A DNA stretch of 64,000 nt from Rugalucina vietnamica (taxonomy: Eukaryota; Mollusca; Bivalvia; Lucinida; Lucinidae): assembly GCA_964017185.1 (NCBI GenBank), contig OZ024882.1, positions 41,461,431 to 41,525,430 of the forward strand. The letters are read 5' to 3'. A program made the position numbers and the translations under genes. A model generated the notes under the pieces. The model was not told where the DNA came from and did not search any database. It saw only the letters and a program-made list of their open reading frames with translations. This document shows, piece by piece, positions 41,221 through 52,588 of this stretch (its first letter is position 1; each line of letters opens with the position of its first letter).

Positions 41221-41456
41221 TGAGCCGCCTCGTGGGAAAACCAACAATGTGGTTTCCGAATAGGTCCGACACAAACCGGCCTGTAAAGTCACAGAAAAGA
41301 CCTAGAAGCTTGAAATTTCGGATTTTAGTAGAAGAGGAATTGTACTATACGAGTAGCGAAAACGAAGGCGCTGATCAGCTTCGCAGTTACTGCGAAGCTG
41401 ATCTGCGCCTTTGTTTTCGCCTATGCAGATTGTTGGCTTTCACATTTGGTGGCTCA
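41221..41456 (+). mobile_element. GAGCCGC-family MITE, full copy, AA flanks
   Basis: 236 bp, ends TGAGCCGCCTCGTGGG and GGTGGCTCA, flanked by AA on each side. Interior as in the 16,545 copy, with GATCAGCTTCGCAGTTACTG and its complement. Confidence 0.75.
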
Positions 41457-42321
41457 AATACAACATTCATTCTAATAAGTGCACTTGCACTAATAAGCGC
41501 CCGCAATGTTTTTTTCTCGACATAATGAAAAGTTACAATGAAGTGTTTCTTGTTGGTTTCTATTATATACGTTTTGAATATATATGCGCCAAGGATTTGG
41601 TCATTGTAATGTTTTGTTTACATGAACCTTTTATAAGATAAATCAAGCAGTTTCATTTGTTTATTTTCTTTTATCACTTTTGTGTTTTGTGTCAAGAAAG
41701 TTGTCATTTGATACAGTATCTAAATCTAGGAATAACTCAGTATTTACACAATGGTACGCACATCACACATTTTATGCGTACTGAATACACTGTGAAAAAT
41801 AATTATATACAATGCCTAAGCCCACTATGTTCTGAGTAGAACGAATACGGTAAGATAAAGCTAAATTGTTGACCGCATTTAATATGGCACATTTCGTGGC
41901 AAAACCATTGTTTTTCATAACACCTTTCGCAAGTGGGTGAAATTAATATTCACAAAAACATCTCTCACGTGGTTAGAACTAAAACTGACAACGTTTCTGT
42001 CGTCACTTGACACCTTTCACATGGCTTGAATAGTTAAAATTCACACCTTTATCATTGCCAATGACATTTGACATATTAAATTCCATACATGGTATCACAC
42101 TTGGTCTTGGCACTGTAGATAACGGTAAAATATTTCCATCTAACATATATGCAACTGTATACTTTTGTAAAAAAAAACACATAGACTAAAATTAATGTTC
42201 ACCATGGTCCCAGGCTTAGATTTGAGTAAACCAGATTTTCATGATAAAACGAATACCGGCTGTTGAAACTTTGAACTGTAAAACAAATAAACCTAAAAAT
42301 ACGGTAATGGAGCTTTCAGTG
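41457..42321. other. Spacer downstream of the synaptotagmin gene
   Basis: AT-rich; nothing supported. It may include the far 3' UTR of the minus-strand gene. Confidence 0.4.
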
Positions 42322-42529
42322 CATCAGGAAAACATGTCCGTGAAATAAATACCCCCTTATACCCCACTTTTATATAGTAAAACTGTGGTATACCTATTTT
42401 TGGCCGAGGCGGTTCTAACGTACACCCACAATCTATGTTTTGAGCAAAAATAAGAAAAAAATTCTGAAAATTTTCATATTTTACAACTTTAAAAATCTCT
42501 CTATTTTGCATGGGCATGTTTTTGTAATG
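42322..42529 (+). mobile_element. ACATGTCC-family TIR element, short copy
   Basis: Ends CATCAGGAAAACATGTCCGTG and GCATGGGCATGTTTTTGTAATG are inverted repeats. Only one arm of the central hairpin remains (GAGGCGGTTCTAACGTACACC). It lies ~130 bp past the synaptotagmin stop codon, so it is probably within or near that gene's 3' UTR. Confidence 0.7.
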
Positions 42530-42658
42530 GTATGCAGCTGGAAAAAATGGTGTCAAAACTGGAACAGCTTAGAATTCTAAGAATAAAATACAATTCTTGC
42601 ACCGAGATTAAAATACTGCCCTACATGTATTGTTACAATACGTGAACATATTTTTGCC

Positions 42659-42966
42659 CTAGTTCATTATCTTATAAGAGCAAACAATCTTTTTCCGTGT
42701 ATTATGCATCATGTTTGTCCAGTGCTCACGTGCTGTGACGTCAAAATTAAGTCCAACATATACTCGACCAATCAGCTTGCTTCTTTTACTGTCTTTTTCG
42801 TAGTGGCAGATAGCCAATGAGAAATAGACTTTGTCTAACTCGTTCTGAGGGACATCGAATGAAAAGCTCTCGTTGAAAACTGGGTTCAAACTAGCTGCGC
42901 GAACTGTAGTTTTGACACGCTTCAGTTGTTTTCCATCGTACATAAGAAACGCCTTCACACAGGGAT
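42659..42966 (-). CDS. Synaptotagmin exon 5 (C2B, C-terminus)
   Basis: Acceptor CTTGTTTGTTCCAG ends at 42967. The exon opens with AT completing an Asp codon (DPCVKAFLMYDGK), runs through VKTTVRAASLNPVFNESF and REHWTNMMHNTRK, and stops at TAG (42659-42661). Confidence 0.9.
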
Positions 42967-43131
42967 CTGGAACAAACAAGATCATGTACAAAGGGACACA
43001 GGATCATCATGAAATATGGAGTGACAACTCACAGTAAAAATGTGCGCAAAATGTTTTACATTATCTGTATATGTCATTAAAAGACTGATCTAAAATTGTT
43101 GGAACTCGCCATGCCCATGGTCCCACTATAC

Positions 43132-43162
<31 letters not shown>

Positions 43163-46100
43163 ATGTTTTGTTTCCTGATTTTAATGATTTTTTTAACGAA
43201 CTGTTGGCATATTTGTTTCTTTCTGGATTTGCTTTTATGTCACTTATCTAGTGTAACGTTGAAACTTTTTTTATACAGATGTGAAGGCTTTATCAATATA
43301 CTTATCTGTTGTGTAACTACTTGGTTATTCAAAACTCTGAAAGTGTTGTCTAGTCCACAATTATAATATATGCACTTATCCAACCCAACAATACGCTTAT
43401 TTGAGCCGCGACGCGAGAAACCCGGTCTTCGGGGTTTCCGACCAGGTCCGAAGCTTGAAATTTCGGATTTAGGAAGAAGAGGGATTGAACTATCTGTGTG
43501 GCGAAAACAAAGGCGCTTACCAGATTCGCAGTTCGCATAGGCAAAATCCGGTTTTCTCATGGCGCGGCTCATTTCTAAGTTGGTCAGTAATTCTCGGTTA
43601 TGCTTACCAGTTGACTTGGTCTGTTTATCCATGACCTTTAACCCCTTGATGTCTTCTACAGTCAGATATAGCTTCTCTGATGTGGGGAGATAACTCAGAC
43701 CTAGACTGATCTCTCCTAACTCATCCTAAAATCATATAGAAATCGATTACATGTGGAAAAGTTAATTTTGTACAATTGCGAAAACAAAGACGCGGGTCAG
43801 CGCTATGAAGTTAATCGGCACTTTGAAGGTAGCAATCTGAAGTATCAAGCTGTCCTGTGTAGCTGTACAGTCAGACGGTTTGTGTCCCTGTTTCATGCAC
43901 GTGTTATCAGGGAATCGCCACCATGTGCGCAAAACGTGCACAAATGCAATGTGCCCTCAATTATCACCCTATAGATTCACTGTACACCGTAGAATCAGTG
44001 AAAGACTCTGTACCAGTAATTGAACACATTTTTGGGGCAAAATATGTGAGATAGTGGTAAGTATTTTGCATGTTTTTGTGTTATAAGCTTTGTTTCTGTG
44101 ACGTAGTATTCAGTTGATCACTTCAGTACATGTTATTGTTTCATCATATGGTTGACAAACCGCAAAAGGTGTTCGTGATAGCATACGGGAGGCATTCGTT
44201 TTGGACGAGAGTTGTAAAACTGTTAAAACTCGCTGCATTTTCTCATCTAGTTTTAAAATCAAACAATTTTGAGAAAATAAAATACGCCCAAAAGAAAGAT
44301 ATACTTCGGAACTTTCAATATAAGAAAGTGCATGCTGATCCGCTTCATCGATTCCGAAATTTCTAACAATAAAGGACTGTACGTTCGAAATTCAGTGAAA
44401 GGAACTACTGTCCCAGTGAATGAGAGGTATTGTACGAAGTAAAAGCCTCACAGTGTTAGAGGTTCTGTACCCAGTGATAGGTACAGTCGTTCAAATTTTC
44501 GTTAATTAGGATGTGCGCAATGCGAACGATGCACTTGAAAAATGTGTAAATGTGTATTTTATCCTTACCTTATGTTGATAAACGATATATTTGAAAATGT
44601 TTTATATGATAATCAATTTTCTTTTCTAAACTTATTTTGATTCCCTCTTTGTACCTATTAGATTAACATCACATTCTATGTATAACTGTCTTCATGAGAG
44701 GTCTCCGGAGACAATATACGTGTCTAAGAACAACCAATGCAGATGGAATCAATTAGAAAAAATTGTGATTAAGCGCCTATATTTGATTTGTTTGCATACA
44801 GTACATGAAGTGGTCATAACAGCTATTCTGGTGTGAACATTGTTCGGACAATGTCTTTTTTCACGAGTGGTCATAATAGGTACGCTGGCACGAGTACGGA
44901 ACGCCAATGCTGTCTGATGGTAAAGAATAAAAACATTTGATTCATCATCTTCATTTTATCCTGCTCACATTTGATTATATAATGTATAGTGTGCATTATA
45001 TAATGAGAAAAGTACATTTAAACGTTGGACCAGGTTCTTTATATTATGAAACGTTTCATCATATGATGAGTAAAAATCTTTATATTATGTTAGACTTACA
45101 TTATATGATGATTAAACATCTTTATATTATGGTAGACTTACATTATATGCTGATACAACCTCATTATACTATGTATGTTTCTCATTATATTATGGGCTAA
45201 TGTCTTTACAGGTGCGTTCACTTATTAATATACCCCTGTGATATTCAGAAATAAATTGACAACTTTTCTTGTTTTTGAACAATCGTCACTGGCAAGAAAT
45301 AGACAACTGGATAAATTTGTTTATATAATATGTAAAGAATGTCTATAAATATGTACTCTGTATATAAAACTTCCAGATCGTGTAATGCTGTATGCCTAAA
45401 TTGATTACATAACATATGGAGCCAGATTTTTAACAAAAAAATCGCTGATATTCGGGTTTCAAAGATTCCACAAGGAACGATGGTTCAGAGTTACACCCTG
45501 ATTTTCATTTATTGTACATTTTAGAATTTCATGATAAAGCGGTTGTTACAATATAAAACTAAGCATGTAAGTGTTATTTTGCAAGAAAACAAATATTCCA
45601 TAGGGCGGTTATTCGACCAAAGCTTGCTAGTGGGTTCCTTCATAAGGTAAGCATGTCTTAAAGCACTTTGGAGTCACCCGTGACTTTTTATTCTGCCAAA
45701 ACGTGGGTTGGCATTTCATCATACAATTCATGATTGTTTCCTTCGTACCGAGGGGCTAAGTGGGCTAAATTTATTGTTGGACAATGGCTCACATCTCCTC
45801 TTCGTGATATTCCAAACCTCTTCTATAGCGATTAAGTCACGGAAATTAACATGCCAATAAGGGATGTCAAAATGGTATTTATTAAGAGCAAATGTTCTTT
45901 GTATTCATCCCTATTATTGATATTAGAGGAACGTCTGTCTTTGAATGTCCTCGTGATTTCCTTGATTTTATGCCTAAACAAGAGGATTTAAATATCATGA
46001 ATATGAGCAATGAGAGATAGTCTAAGTATGAAAGTTTCTCTGTGAAAGTCCCAGTCCCCTATCGTATTCTGTGCCGAGAAACAAACCATGAATTGTATGA

Positions 46101-47647
46101 TGAAATGTCAACCCATGTTTTGGCAGAATACAAAGCCATATGTGACTCCACAGTGCCTTACGGCATGCTTACCTCATAAATGAACCCACTAGCAAGTTTC
46201 GTTCGTAAAACCGTCCTGGTAGAATAATAGTTTTCTTGCAAAATAACACTGACATGCTTAGTTTTATATTGCAAAAACCGTTTTACTACGAAATTCTAAA
46301 ATGCACAATAAATGAAAATCAGGGAGTAACTCTGTAAATAGTGCTCACAAAGACATAATTCAAACTTGACTTATTTACTACATTCTGGTTGGTTGTTTGG
46401 AAGACTTTATACTTCGATAAAAGCAATGCGTAAGAATACTCCGTTTTCACCTTAAAAACGGCGTGACGTTACGTGATTACGTGACGTTTCTTCGGAGAAA
46501 CGTTGACGTCACAAAATCTAAACGTCATAAAAACAATGGATGAACGCGTTTTGAAGGCGTCGAAATGAATATTTGGAATTGTAATTAACATGGACGCTTT
46601 TTCTTATAACAGGACACCGTACGGTAAGTGTTTTAATCTTCTTGTTGTGCGTTGAAATTTGACGTTTGAATTTGTAATGTTTCGAGCCCCAGTTCAAAAT
46701 CGACATGTCTTTCTATCGGTCCAGACGGCGATATTTTCTACCAAAAGAACAATTTTGAATGAAGGAAATATGTTTTAAAGCTCTCGCTTTTACAGCCTAC
46801 CAATAGCAAGCCAGTTATAGCTTCTATTGATTGCGAGTAGCGATTTCTTTGCTTTAGAAATTTTCAAGATGGCTGCCTCATGAATAACGTTTTGCTCTAT
46901 TTTCCTTCCGCTGACTATAAAAAATTAAATAAATGTAGACAAATGCAGTGTAAATGAGACAAGGTTGGAATTATAAGGAATGAATTATTATTTTTGTTGA
47001 TTTTATCGATGTGTAAACTCAGGCGAATCACTCACAAACTTTAGTTTGTGAGAGATTCGCCTGAGTTTACACATCGATAAAATCAACAAAAATAAAATTC
47101 ATTCCTATAACCAAATTTTCAGCCGTAGTACAAAAATGGCTATTCTTTTATCATTTATAAACAAAATTACATCCTATTAGCCATGGTTCCTTGTAGAATC
47201 TTTGAAACTCAAATATCAGCGAATTTTTTGTAAAAAATTTGGCTCCATATGTTATGTAATCAATTTAGGCATACAACATCACAAGATCTGGAAGTTTGTT
47301 ATACAGAGTAAATATTCAGACATACTTAACATATTATATAAACAAATTTATCCAGTTGTCTATTTCTTACCAGTAACGATTGTTCAAAAACAAGAAAAGT
47401 TGTCAATTTATTTCTGAATATCGCGGGGGTATATTAATAAGTGAACGCACCTGTATATGCGGCATCAAGTTGATTGTATGGTTCGCAAACTTATTATATG
47501 CGCAAAATTCATTGAATGCGCTAACTTCATTTTATGATGTGACAACTACATTATATGATGTGGACGATTTTTCGAGAAAAAGAATTACATTGACACCGTT
47601 AAGAGAGATATTGTATACATGCCAGGACTACCGGACATATTGCTGAT

Positions 47648-47712
<65 letters not shown>

Positions 47713-47762
47713 AATCATCGTAATCATGATCAATAATAATAATAATAATCATCATCATCATT

Positions 47763-47807
<45 letters not shown>

Positions 47808-50800
47808 GTCATTATGATCTATCATCATCAATATCGATCATCATCGTCATCATCATCATCAACATCACCATCATCATCATCATCATCATCATCATCATTA
47901 TGATCAAACACCATCGTCATCGTCATCATCATCATCATCATCAACATAGATCATCACAATGACGATCGATCATCATCATCATGATCGATCATCATCACGG
48001 TTGATCATCATAATGATCGATCATCATAATCGATCATCATCATCATGATCGATCATCATTCTGATCGATCATCATCATCATTATCATCATGATCGATCAT
48101 CATGATCGATCATCATAATCGATCATCATCATCATGATCGATCATCATCACGATCGATCATCATGATCGATCATCATAATTTATCATCATAATCGATCAT
48201 CATCATGATCGCTCATTATCGTGATCGATCACAATCATCACCATCATCATCATCATCATCATCATCATGATCGATCATCATCATCAACTCTCTAAACATG
48301 CTAAACGGTGTCAATGTAATTCTTCTTCTCGCAATATCGTCTACATCATATAATATGATATATATAATGTAGTTGTCACATCATCATGATCGATCATCAT
48401 CATCAACTCTCTAAACATGCTAAACGGTGTCAATGTAATTCTTCTTCTCGCAATATCGTCTACATCATATAATATGATATATATAATGTAGTTGTCACAT
48501 CATAAAATGAAGTTTGTGCAAATAATGAAGTTTGCAAATATAATGAAGTTATCGAACCATATAATCAACTTGATGCATATAAAGACAATTGCCAATAATA
48601 TAATGAGGAACATACATAATATAATGAGGTTGTATCAGCATATAATGTAAGTCTACCATAATATAAAGATGTTTACTCATCATATAATGAAAAATTTCTT
48701 AATATAAAGAACCTGGTCCAACATATAATGGACTTTTCTCATTATATAATGCACACTTTACAACATATAATCAAATGTGAGGCTCACATTTTATTACATG
48801 TTGTAAAGTGAACATTATATAATGAGAAAAGTCCATTATATGTTGTGAGCAGGATATATTGACGATGATGAATCAATTGTTTTTATTCCTTACCATCAGA
48901 CAGCTTTGGCGGTCCATACACGAGCGTTATAGTACTTTTTTTTCGCTAACTGTTTTTGCAGTAAATGGGGTTGACAAAATGCAAAGGTAAATCGAGGAGA
49001 TGTAATATACTAATATGGTTTACAAACTGGCCCATTATTTTTAAATAAGGCACATTTCTTCGCTTACAAGGCAATTTTACTCGCTAGCAGTTTCAATAAC
49101 TTCGTACAGCCAATTGATATAACTGGGTACAAAAAATAAATCGACCTCTCTTTGACTGGGCCAGTAGTTCCTTTCACTGAATTTCGAACTACAGTCCTTT
49201 ATGGTAAGAAATTTCGATATCGACGGAGCGGATCAGCATGCGCTTTCTTATATTGAAAGTTCCGAAGTATTTCTTACTTTTGCGCGTATTGTATTTTCTC
49301 AAAAGTGTTTGATAGTAAAACTAGAGGAGAAAATGCAGCGATTTTAAGCATTTTTACAACTCTTATCCAAAAGGAATGCCTCCTGTATGCTCCCACGAAC
49401 ACCTTTTGCGGTTTGTCGACCATAAGATGAAACAAGAACATGTACCGAAGTGATCAACTGAAAACTATGGCACAGAAACAAAACGGATAACACGAAAACA
49501 TGCAAAATACTTACCACTATCTTGCATTTTTTGCCCCAAAAATATGTTCAATCACTGGTACAGTGTCTTTCACTGATTCTACGTTGTACAGTGAATCTAT
49601 AGGGTGATTATGACTTGTCGTGTAAAAGTGCCGTAGGAGAAAAGTAAACTAAAGCCGTCACGGTTCATGTACAGTTAAGTCCGACAGTTCGTATCGGTGC
49701 AATTGGGAATTAAATTCCTGTTTCGTGTAATAAATAGCTGGGAATCGCAAACCAAAAATGCGCAAATGCAATGCACCCTCCAAATGACTTCTCTTGTACG
49801 AGTACCGGAGGGGAAAGGTAAACTAAGACAGAACCTAGCAATAAGCCTACCGCAGCCGCAAAACCTGCAGAATTTCGTGTTAGTGCAGATTTTGCGGAAC
49901 TAATTATGAAGCACATATCGGATGGTGCATCATTTGCTTCATTATAATGCTTAACCCATATTTGACGAATGGATTCTCCCATCCTTATCAATTGGGTGAG
50001 TCCACTTTCATTTTTAGGGGTGTTAGGTGTGATTTTAAATTTTTATCTCATTTTTCGATGAAATTTCTCAGTGCAAACAGAATAGCCCCAGATGGGACGC
50101 CGCGTTCTGCGGCGTCACATCTGAGGCTATTCTGTTTGCCTATGTCCCATAAAAGGGACGCCAGGCTTAAATGAGTTAAAGTACGATGCATCATCCGAAA
50201 TACTTTGCATACAAAAACAGCGGTCAAGGGGATAATTTAGGTGCGACAAAAAGTGAATTCTTTGCAACATGATTCATATACATGTACATGTATATTTGTA
50301 CAAGTATTATCGTAATCATCAGTTTCTGGGTCGAAAACGTTGGTTTGTGTATGGTCTTTGTAGGTTCCGAACACAGGATTTTTCGAAATATGGTCCAATT
50401 AATTAAAATATTCAATTGTCTCATGTTTTGTTTGGGTTCCGTTTCCTTCATTAAGATAGCATATGTAGGCCACACAGAGATTTGATCATAAGGGAAGTCT
50501 CATCGCGAATTATCTTCGTACAATATAAACACTATTGCAAACTTGCAAAATGCAAGGGTTGAGTTTGTCTGAATAACTATAAAGTGTTGGGGCTGTTGCT
50601 CTGGTAAATCTTTCCCAACGTGACTGAAAAACGTTGACTGGGACGTTAAACCACAACATTATCTAACAATATGGGTAGAACTAATCGTGTGGTAAAGTAA
50701 ATGTCCCCGTGATGGCGGTTACATTAAGTCTTTACAGGCCTGTACAAAATAGACGGGCGATGAAATTGTAAAAAAGCTATTATTTAGACACATGTCTACG

Positions 50801-52554
50801 CGCATTTGATACCCCAATTGCTCGCGCTTTTCAAACAACGTCACGGAGTGATTTTCGCGCATTTGATATATGACCGTCTATTACGAAAACACTTCCATGC
50901 AATAATACAGACTTTTTTTTGTAGTAAAAATGAAAATTTTCATAGAAAAAAAAATTGATATTTTTCTTATTTTTGCTCAAAACATAGATTGTGGGTACAT
51001 GTTAGACGAGTACCCACAATCTATGTTTTGGAGCAAAAATAAGAAAAATACCGGCCTGCATACCCCAGTTTTGCTATATGAAAGTGGGGTTCAAGTGGGG
51101 TTCAAGGGGGTACACATTACACGGACATGTTTTCGTGATGTACGGGGCTAATCCATGTGAAAATTGGGAGTCGACCCCTCTTGGCAAGTGTAAAATTGGC
51201 ACCAATATTGACCAAAACGTCAATGTGCTGATCAGCAAAGGTTTGATAATGCAAACTATGATTTTATATATGATATGCTATTTTAAGCGTAGCTATGTTT
51301 TTGTAATGAAATCATTGTGGAAACATGGTGAAGTAAGAATAAAGGCTAGTAGGTGTCATAATTATGTAGATTTTTGCTGAGATTAAAATGGATGAAAGTC
51401 AACATGAAAACCGCAGCGAAACTGCGTAGGCTTCAGTTTACATGTATTATCTGGTTATCAAAGAAATTAATAGGAATCAGGTTGTAGCATCTGGCAAGGA
51501 AACACCAGTTCGGTTTGAATATTGCTTAAAATCCCGGTCATCATTTTGTTTTTCAGGTATATCGGTACGAAAACGCAGATTCAATTACAATACACGACCG
51601 AGGCAGGAAAAGAACCCAGGCATCGAGGTTATACATTGTAAAACATTTTTTCATTCTCAGCTCAGCTGAGACTAAAATTTATCCTCCTCATAAATGTTAA
51701 AATGCCAGCAATTTATGAGCAGGGTAAATTACAGGCTTTGGCAATTTGAACATGAAATTTCAACCAATTTTGGTTATTTCCGTAATTATAAGCAGTTTAA
51801 ATTTCATGCTCAGCTGAGCTGAGCTTGAGAAAAGTTCTATAGCCTTGGGGCCAAGTGTTTGTGCACCAGAGTCCTAGGTCTGTACTAGTCCACAGTGCTT
51901 CCATGAAATTAAAAAATGACAAGATCGCGTATCAACACAAATGAGTCGAAAAACCGGCCTCGGTAGCTCAGTAGGTAGAGTGTCCGTTCTGAGATCGGGA
52001 GGTACCGGGTTCGATCCCGAACAAACAAACAAATGAGTCGTGTCAAAAGAAAACCAACTATGTTGTTTCCGAACAGGTCTGGCACAAACTGAGCTGCATA
52101 AGCATAGAAGATGACTAGAGACTGGAAATTGGGGATTTAGAAAGAAGAGGAATTGTACTTACCGTGTAAGGAAAAAAAAGGCCCTGATCAGCTTTGCAGT
52201 GACTGCGAAGCTGATCTGCGCCTTTATTTTCGCATATGCAGATTGTTGGTTTTCTTATGAGGCGGCTCAAATGTTAATTGTAAAGTTTAATGCCATATTT
52301 GAAAAGTGAATGTCCTGTGCGACTATAGTTAACAAGCTCTTTGTTTTACCTTATTCATGTCAATTTAGCCTTTCGGGCATACATAATTAATTAATATTTG
52401 TAATGATCATATGATAACTGAACAATAACCGTTAAAGATGACCTGCAGCAAGTTGCAGTAAAATGCCAGCAGTTGCAGTCACGGTTTCATACCGACATCG
52501 ATGATACAATTAAACACAAATGTTTGTCGGATTGTCTATTTTGATTTTTTTCTT

Positions 52555-52588
<34 letters not shown>

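Larger units (their letters stand above)
43959..49611. repeat. Giant imperfect palindrome (fold-back element) in synaptotagmin intron 3
   Basis: Matching inverted blocks run outside-in. ATTATCACCCTATAG (43959) pairs with its complement ending 49611. The AAAGGACTGTACGTTCGAAAT region (~44,370) pairs with ~49,200; GATTCATCATC/GTGAGCAGGAT blocks (~44,940) with ~48,850; ATTATATAATGAGAAAAG with ~48,730. 45,215-45,485 pairs with 47,180-47,455, and 45,486-45,760 with 46,070-46,340. The left arm is ~1.8 kb. The right arm is about 3.5 kb because it holds insertions at 46,341-47,180 and 47,456-48,520. No transposase ORF. The AT-rich 'TTATATAATG' words repeat within the arms. Confidence 0.8.

Noticed and set aside
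43240..43632. 130-aa ORF overlapping synaptotagmin exon 4
   Set aside because: It reads through the exon's donor site into intron and MITE; the spliced model has matching phases.
47726..47962. ORF encoding poly-Asn/poly-His
   Set aside because: It is a direct translation of the (ATC)n microsatellite, with no other features.
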